A DNA stretch of 64,000 bases from Flavobacterium sp. LHD-85 (lineage in GTDB: Bacteria; Bacteroidota; Bacteroidia; Flavobacteriales; Flavobacteriaceae): assembly GCF_030929595.1 (NCBI RefSeq), contig NZ_JAVFVR010000002.1, positions 50,060-114,059 of the forward strand. Reading direction: 5' to 3'. This document shows, one piece after another, positions 48,911 through 57,723 of this stretch (its first letter is position 1; every line of letters begins with the position of its first letter). Both the position numbers and the translations under genes were made by a program. The notes beneath the pieces were generated by a model. That model was not told the DNA's origin and made no database searches. It saw only the letters and a program-made list of their open reading frames with translations.

Positions 48911-50581
48911 ATGATTTCTAAGCTTTTACCTTCACTAGATTGGATTAAAAATTATGAAAAACAGAATTTCAAAAGAGACTTTATTGCAGGAGTAACTCTT
49001 GCCGCTTACGGAATTCCTGTTTCTCTTGCCTATGCAACGCTTGCAGGTTTACCGCCTCAATATGGAATTTACGGATACCTCATTGGCGGAATATTTTATG
49101 CTTTGTTGGGTTCTAGCAAGCAACTTGCAATTGGGCCAACCTCTGCCATTTCTTTATTAGTAGGCACAACTATAGCTGGTATGGCAAATGGCGATGTACA
49201 GCGTTGGTCTGAAATTGCTTCGCTTACGGCATTAGTATTTGCAGGAATGGCAATTGTAGCTTATCTGCTAAGATTAAGTGGGATTATCAATTTTATCAGC
49301 GAAACGGTTTTGGTGGGGTTCAAAGCGGGAGCGGCGATTACTATTGGTTTAACACAATTGCCGAAATTGTTTGGAGTTAAAGGAGGAGGTGATAATTTCC
49401 TTGAACGAATTGTTATTCTCTTTCATCAAATTCCAGAAATGAACACAGCTGTTTTTATTTTCGGGATAATTGCAATTCTAATATTAATCATAGGAGAAAA
49501 AGTGGCTCCGCAGTTTCCAGTAGCAATATTAATTGTCATTTTATCTATTATTCTTATTTCGGTTACATCATTAAAGTATGCCGAATTCCATACGGTTGGA
49601 ATTATTCCGACAGGACTTCCTGAATTTCATGTGCCTTCTCTCCGAATTCGAGATGTCGAGGGGGTTTTGCCACTCGCAATGGCCTGTTTTTTATTATCTT
49701 ATATCGAAAGCGTTTCTGCTGGACGCACATTGGCTCAAAAAAACGGATATGTTATTGATCCGCGCCAAGAACTTCTAGCGCTTGGAGTCGCTAATGCGGC
49801 CGTATCTCTCGGACACGGTTATCCTGTTGCAGGCGGTTTGTCGCAATCAGCCGTAAATGATGCAGCAGGTGCCAAAACACCATTGTCACTTTTGTTTGCT
49901 TCGGCTACAATTGCTTGCTGTCTTTTGTTTTTGACAGGATATCTTCAAAATCTGCCGACCGTAATTTTGGCCGCTATTGTCCTAGTAGCGATAAGAGGGC
50001 TTTTTGATTGGAAAGAAATGAGACATCTTTATAAAATAAACAAACAAGAATTTGCTGTTGTGATGATTGCGCTTGCAGGAGTATTGATCTGGGGAATTCT
50101 CGCTGGAGTTTTGCTTGCAACTCTTGTAACTTTATTGCTATTATTAAAAGCTGCGTCAAAACCGCATGTGGCTTTTTTAGGAAGGGTTCCAGGAACGAGA
50201 ATTTATACAGACCTGAAAAGACATCCCGATAATGAAGAAATAGATCACATATTGATTGTTAGAGTAGAATCCTCCATATTTTATTTTAATGCAGAATATA
50301 TTAAAGAGCGAATTTTAGAAAAAATCTACAGCGAGCAAAGTTCTTTAAAAACAGTAATATTAGATCTCAATTCGTCACCGCGAGTCGATATTGCGGGCGC
50401 GCGTTTCTTAAAGAATTTGTTTATTGATTTGCAGGCCAAAAATATTACCCTAAAAATTGCAGAAGCCCGTTCTGATGTTAGAGATAGCCTTCGGGCAGAA
50501 AATCTTGAAATTCTCTTTGGACATATTAGCCGCTCTGTTTCTGTAGATGATTTGGTGCAACGTTCTGCAAAAGAACATTAA
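48911..50581 (+). CDS. SulP family inorganic anion transporter with STAS domain
   Basis: 556 residues. Residues about 15-420 form the polytopic membrane domain, including DFIAGVTLAAYGIPVSLAYA (landmarks AGVTLAAYGIPVSLAYATLAG), LAIGPTSAISLLVG and SVSAGRTLAQKNGY. Residues about 440-550 are the C-terminal cytosolic STAS domain (VILDLNSSPRVDIAGARFL). Substrates in the family include sulfate, bicarbonate and other anions; which applies is not readable. It is 63 bp downstream of PPK2 and may be cotranscribed. Confidence 0.93.
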   Translation: MISKLLPSLDWIKNYEKQNFKRDFIAGVTLAAYGIPVSLAYATLAGLPPQYGIYGYLIGGIFYALLGSSKQLAIGPTSAISLLVGTTIAGMANGDVQRWSEIASLTALVFAGMAIVAYLLRLSGIINFISETVLVGFKAGAAITIGLTQLPKLFGVKGGGDNFLERIVILFHQIPEMNTAVFIFGIIAILILIIGEKVAPQFPVAILIVILSIILISVTSLKYAEFHTVGIIPTGLPEFHVPSLRIRDVEGVLPLAMACFLLSYIESVSAGRTLAQKNGYVIDPRQELLALGVANAAVSLGHGYPVAGGLSQSAVNDAAGAKTPLSLLFASATIACCLLFLTGYLQNLPTVILAAIVLVAIRGLFDWKEMRHLYKINKQEFAVVMIALAGVLIWGILAGVLLATLVTLLLLLKAASKPHVAFLGRVPGTRIYTDLKRHPDNEEIDHILIVRVESSIFYFNAEYIKERILEKIYSEQSSLKTVILDLNSSPRVDIAGARFLKNLFIDLQAKNITLKIAEARSDVRDSLRAENLEILFGHISRSVSVDDLVQRSAKEH

Positions 50582-50681
50582 AAGGATTGACACATACTGA
50601 AAATCAAACTATAAAGAGCTGAAAGATGTTAAAAAAATCAGATAATTAGGTCAATACAATTTTTAATCTCAAAATAAACCC

Positions 50682-50689
50682 TAAATTTG
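50682..50689 (+). promoter_or_regulatory. Putative -7 promoter box of the trhO-like gene
   Basis: TAAATTTG fits TAnnTTTG, 59 bp before the ATG. No -33 TTG at the expected spacing is evident. Confidence 0.45.
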
Positions 50690-50748
50690 CCGCAGATTTT
50701 AAAGAAAATCTAAAAAACATACATTCTTAACTTAAAACTGTTTATAGC

Positions 50749-52107
50749 ATGCAACTGTATAACACTTTGAGCGCAGAAGAAAGAGCTATCATGATCGATG
50801 ATGCAGGACAACAACGACTTACGTTGTCTTTCTATGCGTATGCCAAAATTCAAGATCCACAAAAATTTCGTAATGATTTATTCGTAGCCTGGAATGCACT
50901 AGATGCACTAGGAAGAATTTATGTTGCCAGTGAGGGAATAAATGCTCAAATGAGTGTTCCTGCCGAAAATTTTGAAGCTTTTAGAGAAACGCTTGAGGCT
51001 TACGATTTCATGAAAGGCATTCGATTGAATGTTGCTGTAGAACATGATGATCATTCGTTTTTAAAATTGACTATCAAAGTGCGTCACAAAATCGTTGCTG
51101 ACGGTTTGAACGATGATACTTTTGATGTTACTAATATTGGCGTTCACTTAAAAGCCAAAGAATTCAATGAGATTTTAGATGATCCAAACACAATTGTGGT
51201 TGATTTTAGAAATCACTACGAAAGTGAAGTAGGACATTTCAAAAATGCTATTACTCCAGATGTTGAAACTTTTAGAGAAAGTTTGCCAATAATCAACGAA
51301 CAGCTTAAAGACCACAAAGACGATAAAAATCTGGTAATGTATTGTACGGGAGGTATTCGTTGCGAAAAAGCGAGTGCTTATTTTAAACACCAAGGTTTCA
51401 AAAACGTTTATCAGTTAGAAGGCGGAATTATTAATTACGCTAAACAATTGAAAGAAGAAGGTTTAGAAAGCAAATTCATTGGAAAAAACTTCGTATTTGA
51501 TAATCGTCTAGGCGAAAGAATTACAGATGATATTATTTCGCAATGCCACCAATGCGGAAAACCTTGCGATAACCACACAAACTGTGAAAACGACGGATGC
51601 CATTTATTGTTTATTCAGTGTGATGAATGTAAAGCAGCAATGGAAAACTGCTGTTCTACAGAATGTCTAGAGATTATCCACATGCCATTAGTTGACCAAG
51701 TTCGTTTAAGAACTGGAAAACAAGTTGGAAACAAAGTGTTCAGAAAAGGAAAATCTGAAAATTTGAAATTCAAACATTCAGGTGAATTGCCAGAGACTGC
51801 TTTGGCAACAGCTCAAAAGCCAGCAGATATTCGTCAGAAAATAAAAGTAAAAAAAGTACTTCTTGGAAAAGCAGAACATTATTATGTAAAAGCTCAAGTT
51901 GGACAATTTACTGTAGAAAATCACGAATTAAATAGCGGTGATAGAATCCTTATTTCTGGTCCTACAACTGGTGAACAGGAATTGGTTTTAGACAAAATCA
52001 TTGTTAATGGAGCAGAAACTCAAACTGCTAAAGTTGGTGATAAGGTTACTTTTAAGGTTCCATTTCGTATTCGTTTGTCAGATAAATTGTATAAAATTGT
52101 AAATTAG
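50749..52107 (+). CDS. trhO: Rhodanese-type tRNA U34 hydroxylase (TrhO/YceA-like) with TrhP-like C-terminal domain
   Basis: TrhO makes the 5-hydroxyuridine of tRNA position 34 in an O2-dependent way in E. coli. 452 residues, about 100 longer than E. coli TrhO. An N-terminal acylphosphatase-like part (about 20-120) precedes the rhodanese domain with the active-site loop CTGGIRCEKA (Cys about 203), then a cysteine-rich zinc-like region (CHQCGKPCDNHTNCENDGC, CDECKAAMENCCSTEC). Residues about 367-452 form an added domain that aligns without gaps to the C-terminus of the U32 protein encoded 0.8 kb downstream, with 45 of 86 positions identical by eye. The fusion is unusual. Confidence 0.93.
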   Translation: MQLYNTLSAEERAIMIDDAGQQRLTLSFYAYAKIQDPQKFRNDLFVAWNALDALGRIYVASEGINAQMSVPAENFEAFRETLEAYDFMKGIRLNVAVEHDDHSFLKLTIKVRHKIVADGLNDDTFDVTNIGVHLKAKEFNEILDDPNTIVVDFRNHYESEVGHFKNAITPDVETFRESLPIINEQLKDHKDDKNLVMYCTGGIRCEKASAYFKHQGFKNVYQLEGGIINYAKQLKEEGLESKFIGKNFVFDNRLGERITDDIISQCHQCGKPCDNHTNCENDGCHLLFIQCDECKAAMENCCSTECLEIIHMPLVDQVRLRTGKQVGNKVFRKGKSENLKFKHSGELPETALATAQKPADIRQKIKVKKVLLGKAEHYYVKAQVGQFTVENHELNSGDRILISGPTTGEQELVLDKIIVNGAETQTAKVGDKVTFKVPFRIRLSDKLYKIVN

Positions 52108-52129
52108 CGGTTTTTAACGCTATTTTACA

Positions 52130-52561
52130 ATGTCACATTCTTTTGCCAAATTATGGATTCACGCCATTTGGTCAACCAAAGACCGTAAGGAATTAATTGA
52201 CTTTTCAATTGAAAAAAAGGTACACGATTATATTCACAATGAGTTAATTGAATTGGGTTGTCCTGTTAGAATCATAAACGGAATGCCTGATCATGTACAT
52301 GTTTTATTTTTATTGAATCCCCAAAAATCTATTTCGGATGTAATTCGTCAAGCGAAAGGAGTTTCATCTCATTGTATAAATGGAGAAAATCTAATTCTTG
52401 AAAAATTCGCATGGCAAAAGGGCTATGCGGCTTTTGCTGTAAGCGAGTCTCAGCTTGATCTTGTTTTTAATTACATTAAAAAACAAAAGCAGCATCATCT
52501 CAAAAAGGATGGACAGCAGGAATTTGATGAATTTGTAAAACTGCATGGGTTTGAAAATTAA
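52130..52561 (+). mobile_element. REP-associated tyrosine transposase (RAYT, IS200-like Y1 family)
   Basis: 143-residue Y1 transposase, intact. The HUH motif is HVHVLFLL (about 56-63) after NGMPDH, and the catalytic tyrosine is likely in FNYIKKQKQHH (about 122). It shares the IINGMPDH and WQKGYAAF layout with the 19005-19463 gene but is clearly a different copy. It stands between the trhO-like and trhP-like genes, 22 bp after the former, and is followed by cognate palindromes at 52601-52746. Confidence 0.92.
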
Positions 52562-52600
52562 ATCGATCTCAAAACATAAAAAATATCACAATATAGAACA

Positions 52601-52746
52601 TAGCCCACGGTTTCAACCGTGGGAAACGTATTGTTGCATAACGTTAAGGATGCCCATTGTGTTCCCACGGTTGAAACCGTGGGCTACATTTGATAAAGAT
52701 TGCGTTACAATTATGGACATAGCAAATGATTTATCATTGGGCTACT
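52601..52746. repeat. REP-like palindromes, family C, three units
   Basis: Unit 1 (52601-52627) and inverted unit 2 (52661-52686) carry the perfect 20-bp palindrome CCCACGGTTTCAACCGTGGG or its inverse between TAGC and GCTA borders. Unit 3 (52720-52746) keeps the TAGC and GGGCTAC borders but has a different stem, AAATGATTTATCATT. They fill most of the 309-bp gap before the U32 gene; nothing else coding is seen there. Confidence 0.85.
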
Positions 52747-52870
52747 GCGAATAATTTTTAAAACATAAACTATGATATAAATCATAGAAATCTAATCTAC
52801 ACCCACAGTATTTTTGCCAATTGTTAGATGACTGATTAAAAATCATTTCATTGAAATAATAAAATCAAAA

Positions 52871-54112
52871 ATGACAATTAACAATACAATTGAACTCATG
52901 GCTCCTGCGGGAGATTTTGAGTCGCTTCAGGCTGCTTTAGATAATGGCTGTGATTCTGTATATTTTGGAGTTGAACAGCTTAATATGCGTGCACGTTCGA
53001 CGGTGAACTTTACTATTGACGATTTAAAAGAAATTGCCAATCGATGCGAAGCCAAAAACGTTCGAAGCTATCTTACTCTAAATACGATTATTTACGATCA
53101 CGATTTATCAGTCGTAAAAACATTATTGACAAAAGCTAAAGAAGCTAATATTACAGCTGTAATTGCTTCTGATCAGGCAGTAATTGCTATGGCAAGATCA
53201 ATCAGAATGGAAGTTCATATTTCAACACAACTGAATGTAACGAATATTGAAACCATTAAATTCTACAGTCTATTTGCTGATACAATGGTTTTAAGTCGTG
53301 AATTGAGTTTGCGTCAAGTAAAAAATATCACAGACCAAATTGAGAAAGAACAGATCAAAGGACCAAATGGAAATTTAGTTGAAATCGAAATCTTTGGACA
53401 TGGTGCTTTGTGTATGGCGGTTTCAGGAAAATGTTATTTGAGTTTACATTCGCATAATTCATCTGCAAATCGTGGCGCATGCAAACAAAACTGCCGAAAA
53501 AAATATACGGTTATCGATCAGGAAACAGGTTTTGAAATCGAATTGGATAATGAATACATGATGTCGCCTAAAGATTTGTGCACACTTGATTTCTTAGATC
53601 AGATTATCGATTCTGGAATTAAAGTTTTAAAAATTGAAGGACGCGGCCGTGCACCAGAATATGTGGCAACGGTAACCAAAACGTATCGTAAGGCTATTGA
53701 TGCCTATTATGAAGGAACTTTTTCAAAAGAAAAAACTGCAATTTGGATGAAAGCACTAGAGACCGTTTACAATCGTGGATTCTGGTCTGGTTATTATCTG
53801 GGGCAGGAATTGGGAGAATGGAGCGATATTCCAGGATCTGCTGCAACGCAGAAAAAAGTTTATGTTGGAAAAGGAACACATTATTTCCCAAAAGCAGAAG
53901 TAGGGCAATTTAAAATTGAAGCTTATGATATTAAAATCGGTGATAAAATTTTAGTAACAGGGCCAAGTACAGGTGCTCAGGAAATGATTATTGATGAAAT
54001 GTTTGTCAATGATGTTGCAGGAGAAAAAGCTACAAAAGGGGATGATTGCAGTTTTAAATTGCCGTTTAGAATCAGAATGTCGGACAAACTATATAAAATT
54101 GTTGAGGCGTAA
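52871..54112 (+). CDS. trhP: U32 family protein, tRNA U34 hydroxylation (TrhP/YegQ-like)
   Basis: 413 residues. U32 signature blocks are visible: ELMAPAGDFESLQAALDNGCDSVYFGVE (landmarks APAGDFESLQAAL and CDSVYFGVEQ), the HISTQLNVTN strand, and the cysteine-rich EIFGHGALCMAVSGKCYLSL with HNSSANRGACKQNCRKKY (landmarks RGACKQNCRKKY), where an iron-sulfur or metal site is expected. Residues about 327-413 are the domain shared with the trhO-like protein. In E. coli TrhP makes 5-hydroxyuridine in a prephenate-dependent way. The stop overlaps the ferredoxin start by one base. Confidence 0.93.
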   Translation: MTINNTIELMAPAGDFESLQAALDNGCDSVYFGVEQLNMRARSTVNFTIDDLKEIANRCEAKNVRSYLTLNTIIYDHDLSVVKTLLTKAKEANITAVIASDQAVIAMARSIRMEVHISTQLNVTNIETIKFYSLFADTMVLSRELSLRQVKNITDQIEKEQIKGPNGNLVEIEIFGHGALCMAVSGKCYLSLHSHNSSANRGACKQNCRKKYTVIDQETGFEIELDNEYMMSPKDLCTLDFLDQIIDSGIKVLKIEGRGRAPEYVATVTKTYRKAIDAYYEGTFSKEKTAIWMKALETVYNRGFWSGYYLGQELGEWSDIPGSAATQKKVYVGKGTHYFPKAEVGQFKIEAYDIKIGDKILVTGPSTGAQEMIIDEMFVNDVAGEKATKGDDCSFKLPFRIRMSDKLYKIVEA

Positions 54113-54342
54113 TGGTTGTCATAACTTTACAAAGAGATAAGTGCATTGGCTGTAATTATTGCGTTGAAATGGATCCAATTCATTTTCAAATGTCAAAAAA
54201 AGACGGGAAATCGGTTCTCATTCATTCGCAGAACGCAAAAGGTTTTTTTACATTGAAATCTCCGAATCATGCCATTGTTGAAAGCTGTGAACTGGCAGCA
54301 AAGGCTTGTCCGGTTAAGATTATAAAAGTTAAGGAAACTTAG
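54112..54342 (+). CDS. 4Fe-4S ferredoxin
   Basis: 76 residues. One classic cluster motif reads CIGCNYC (about 11-17) and a distant partner CELAAKACP (about 62-70) supplies the last ligands. The extended middle section is typical of single-cluster ferredoxins of the Fer4_13/15 type. It overlaps the U32 gene stop by one base (TAATG), indicating translational coupling, so it probably gives electrons or cluster support to TrhP. Direct evidence for that pairing here is positional. Confidence 0.92.
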   Translation: MVVITLQRDKCIGCNYCVEMDPIHFQMSKKDGKSVLIHSQNAKGFFTLKSPNHAIVESCELAAKACPVKIIKVKET

Positions 54343-54356
54343 AATTACAGATTATA

Positions 54357-54406
54357 TAAAAAACAAGCCCTATTTTGTACTGCTACATATTAGGGCTTGT
54401 TTTTTA
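54357..54406 (+). terminator. Intrinsic terminator after the ferredoxin gene
   Basis: Arms AAAAACAAGCCCTA / TAGGGCTTGTTTTTT enclose a 17-nt loop. It closes the tRNA-hydroxylation cluster against the convergent lipoprotein gene. Confidence 0.9.
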
Positions 54407-54419
54407 TGTTAAGAGAAAT

Positions 54420-54962
54420 TTACATCCCAATTTTAGCATTGATATTATGCTTATCGACATAAGTTTGAGCAACATTCATCAATTTGGTAAATTTTGCATC
54501 TATATCTTTTTGAGTTGAAGCGTCGAAATCTGCAATTGCTTTTTCAATTTGCTCTGGCGAAGCTTTTTCGTCTTTCAGCTTTGCAATTGGCAAATAACCT
54601 TCTTTTTGTTTAGCAATCGCATAAGAAAATAAATCTTTTGATGCCTGAAGAAGCTCTTTGTTGTCTTCGTCTTCTGGTATGTCCTGAATTGTTTTTAATC
54701 GCGTTTCTAAATTTGTTATATCGTATTTAAAAGAATCTTGATAAGTAGACGGAATCATCTTTTTTTGAGTTTCATCATAAACTTGTGCTTCGGATTGCAA
54801 CTTTTCGTTGATTTCTTTACTTCCAAAACGAGATAATAAATTCGAATTTAAAGCAGCAATTTCAAAGGTTTTTTCTGGTGAAAGGTTGGTGCAAGAGGTA
54901 GAAACTAAGCTTCCGGCAATTAATACTAAAAATAGGGTTGTGGCATTTAAGATTTTTTTCAT
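54420..54962 (-). CDS. Lipoprotein of unknown function, helical
   Basis: 180 residues. The signal ends with a lipobox (LVSTSC, Cys about 24). The body is highly charged and helical (KEINEKLQSEAQVYDETQKK region), with no recognised motif. It follows the ankyrin gene at 54980-56332 on the same strand by 17 bp, so the three genes 57544-54420 are likely one operon. The role may be linked to the ankyrin proteins but is unknown. Confidence 0.8.
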   Translation of the reverse strand: MKKILNATTLFLVLIAGSLVSTSCTNLSPEKTFEIAALNSNLLSRFGSKEINEKLQSEAQVYDETQKKMIPSTYQDSFKYDITNLETRLKTIQDIPEDEDNKELLQASKDLFSYAIAKQKEGYLPIAKLKDEKASPEQIEKAIADFDASTQKDIDAKFTKLMNVAQTYVDKHNINAKIGM

Positions 54963-54979
54963 TTTGTGTTTATTTATAT

Positions 54980-56332
54980 TTATCCTTTTAAAATTTTACT
55001 TTTTTCAGCATCAAATTCTTCCGATGTCAAGATTCCGGCGTCAAGAAGTTCTTTTAAGTCTAATAATGCCTTTTTCTTTGCTTCCATCGGATTTGAAGCT
55101 TCGGTTTTTGGAACTTCGGGTTGTTGAGGAGTATTTATTGGATTTACAGCAGTTCCTGAGGGAGCATATTTCAGAATCAGTTCTGTAATTTCATTAAAAC
55201 CTTTTACATTTGAATAATCAATCGCTTTTTGTTCTTTCACGTTCACGATTGAGGCATCGGCTTTATTGTCCAATAAATATTTTACAACATCTTTCTTTCC
55301 ATTTGCGGCGCTGTAATGAAGTGGCGTGTTTCCAGATTCGTCCTGAATGTTAATGTTGGCTCCAGCTTCAATCAGAAGTTTCACCATGCTTAAGTTTCCT
55401 TTTTTGGTGGCGACATGCAACAGGCTTTCTCCTCCGTAGGAATAAGAACCGTTAAGCGTAAAACTACTTTCGTTTGAAATATTTGTTGCACTTACAATCC
55501 AATCCAAATAATCATTCATTGAAGAAGTATCGCTAGCAGCAGGTTTGCTGTAATTCACATCAACACCGTTTTCTAAAAATAAAGCCACGATTTCCTTTTG
55601 ATTATTCGCGCAAGCGTACCAAATAGCAGAATATCCAGTATTACTTGAAGTAAATACATCTGAACCTCTTTCAACCAATAGCTTAGCTAACATCCTGTTG
55701 GTTTCATAGCACGCAATAAGGAGCGCATTTTCGCCAGAATGATTCACATGGTTTATATCGGCACCATTATCTAAAAGTAATGTTACCATCGGAATCGATT
55801 TGGTATAGCAAGCATAAATAAGCGGTGTGTTTCCCTGTTTATCGGTTACATTAATATCGGCGCCATTGTCTAGAAGCAATTGAATAATTTCTCTATTTAA
55901 TTTTGTTGAAGCCAGCAATAGCGGAGTTTCTCCATTGTTATTCAGTAAGTTAATGTCAACTCCGGCTTGAAGCAACTTTGTTGCGATTTCCATTTGAGCC
56001 GTCTGAACTACTAAATGTAGTAGGCTATTTCCGTATTTATCATTCTTTGTGATTTCTACTCCATTTTCTAAAAGATAAAGTGCAGTTTGTTTCTGTTTTT
56101 GAAGACAAGCAAAGTACAAAGGAGTTTCTCCTTGATGATCTTCGTAGTTAATGTCGGCACCTTCTTCGTGTAGAATTTTTACAATATCGAGATAACCACG
56201 GTGCGCGGCATAATGGATTGCAGTTCTTCCTTTCTCATCAGTATATTTAACATCTACTTCTTTATTTTGAAGCAGCAATTCGGCTATTTTTCGGTTCCCG
56301 TTTTCGCAGGCAACTATAAATGACATTGACAT
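54980..56332 (-). CDS. Ankyrin repeat protein with C-terminal SHOCT domain
   Basis: 450 residues without an obvious signal peptide. About ten ankyrin repeats of 33 residues run from about 1 to 390, each with the TPL/GADIN pattern (for example GETPLYFACLQK, GNTPLIYACYTK, GNTPLHYSAANGKKD), then a Pro-rich linker, and a SHOCT domain at the end (LLDLKELLDAGILTSEEFDAEK). SHOCT domains occur in many bacterial proteins and aid oligomerisation. Repeats suggest protein-protein binding; the partner is unknown. A second ankyrin gene lies 30 bp upstream on the same strand. Confidence 0.92.
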   Translation of the reverse strand: MSMSFIVACENGNRKIAELLLQNKEVDVKYTDEKGRTAIHYAAHRGYLDIVKILHEEGADINYEDHQGETPLYFACLQKQKQTALYLLENGVEITKNDKYGNSLLHLVVQTAQMEIATKLLQAGVDINLLNNNGETPLLLASTKLNREIIQLLLDNGADINVTDKQGNTPLIYACYTKSIPMVTLLLDNGADINHVNHSGENALLIACYETNRMLAKLLVERGSDVFTSSNTGYSAIWYACANNQKEIVALFLENGVDVNYSKPAASDTSSMNDYLDWIVSATNISNESSFTLNGSYSYGGESLLHVATKKGNLSMVKLLIEAGANINIQDESGNTPLHYSAANGKKDVVKYLLDNKADASIVNVKEQKAIDYSNVKGFNEITELILKYAPSGTAVNPINTPQQPEVPKTEASNPMEAKKKALLDLKELLDAGILTSEEFDAEKSKILKG

Positions 56333-56362
56333 ATTTGGGTAATTTTTAAGTAAATGATCGTT

Positions 56363-57544
56363 TTATTGTTTCATTAAAAGTTCGACAGTTTTAATTTTTA
56401 GGTTATCACCCGAAGCAAGCATCAAAGCCGTTTCGTCTTTGTCGTTGGTAACCGAAATGTCGGCACCCTGATCTAATAACAGTTTTACTTTTCTATAGGT
56501 TTCTTTTGCCATTTCTGAATCGTAATTAACATTATAAGCGCAGACTTTATGCAAAATGGTGTTTCCTCGATTGTCCTGTTCATTAATATCTAAAGAAACA
56601 TTTTCTAAAACAGATTTTAATATATCTGATTTCTTTTCGACAATAAAATCAATTCCCGATTTAGGCTGGCCGTAATATTGTGCGCAGAAATTCACATCGG
56701 CACCATCAGATAATAATCTTTCTAAAAATGAAATATCATTTGGAGAACCAGAAACAGAACTGATGAAATTAGTAAACAACGTTCGGCCGTCTTTATTTAC
56801 AATATTAAAATCAGGAGATGAAATTGATGTTAAAGCATCATACATCTCAAACGAAAACTGCTCTGCAACAGCATAATAAAAAGCAGTGTTGTTGAGGTTG
56901 TCTGTTTCGTTGGGATCTGCCCCGTTTTCAAGTAAAAATGGCAGAAGTTCTTTTCTGTTTCTTTTAACAGCGCACATTAAGGGCGTAGTTCCAACGATAT
57001 TTTTTCCGTTAATATCGACTCCGTTATTTATCAGAGTGGTTATGTATTCCTTTACTTTTTCAGGATCTAGACCGTAAATATTCAAAACACTATAAATGAA
57101 ATTTTCATCTGCATTGTTCTTATACTGAGTGTTAGCCCCAAAATCATCAACTAAAACTTGAACTATTTTTGGTGAAATTCCTTTTTCAAGAAAATAACCA
57201 AGAAGAGTTTTATCGCTGATTTCGTCATTAAGGTTATCCATTTTAGACATCAATTCTTTGAAAAAAGCAATCGACTCTTCATCATCTTTTAAATATAAAG
57301 TCAGGGGTTTGAAAATAGATTGGTCAAAACTGTCCAATTCGTAAATGTCGGTTTCAATAAAACCTGCTTTTATTAGTTTTTGGATGAAATCAATTTCTTT
57401 AGCTTCAATAATTTTGGCTGCAATCTGCGAAAAATTGTTTTTTAGATATTGCTCGTTAAATTTTTCTCCGTTATTTAGACATTCTCTAGCCTCGTCAAAT
57501 TTTCCTTGAAAAAGGAAATTTTCAATCTGGTTTTGTGTTTGCAT
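56363..57544 (-). CDS. Ankyrin repeat protein
   Basis: 393 residues without a signal peptide. The N-terminal third (about 1-130) is helical and poorly recognisable, then ankyrin repeats appear (VGTTPLMCAVKRNRKELLPFLLENGADPNETD landmarks TPLMCAVKRNRKE and LLENGADPNETD), ending with KDETALMLASGDNLKIKTVELLMKQ. The final repeat looks truncated, ending about six residues after VELLMK. It is the first gene of the series and is followed 30 bp later by the SHOCT-ankyrin gene. No enzymatic domain is seen. Confidence 0.9.
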   Translation of the reverse strand: MQTQNQIENFLFQGKFDEARECLNNGEKFNEQYLKNNFSQIAAKIIEAKEIDFIQKLIKAGFIETDIYELDSFDQSIFKPLTLYLKDDEESIAFFKELMSKMDNLNDEISDKTLLGYFLEKGISPKIVQVLVDDFGANTQYKNNADENFIYSVLNIYGLDPEKVKEYITTLINNGVDINGKNIVGTTPLMCAVKRNRKELLPFLLENGADPNETDNLNNTAFYYAVAEQFSFEMYDALTSISSPDFNIVNKDGRTLFTNFISSVSGSPNDISFLERLLSDGADVNFCAQYYGQPKSGIDFIVEKKSDILKSVLENVSLDINEQDNRGNTILHKVCAYNVNYDSEMAKETYRKVKLLLDQGADISVTNDKDETALMLASGDNLKIKTVELLMKQ

Positions 57545-57723
57545 TTGAAATATATTTAAAAATGATGATAAGTTTTAATTGTAATTTGGCTTGTAATTGT
57601 TGACTTCGCAAACCCTGCTGTAAGATAAAACATAAAAATCGTAAATATATTTTAGGATTAATAATTAAAATGGATTTTTAGAGTACAAAACAGACAGAAA
57701 GTATATTTTAAGCTTATCTAGAT

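Noticed and set aside
52545..52754. 69-aa plus-strand frame
   Set aside because: It spans the family C REP palindromes and has no protein-like features.
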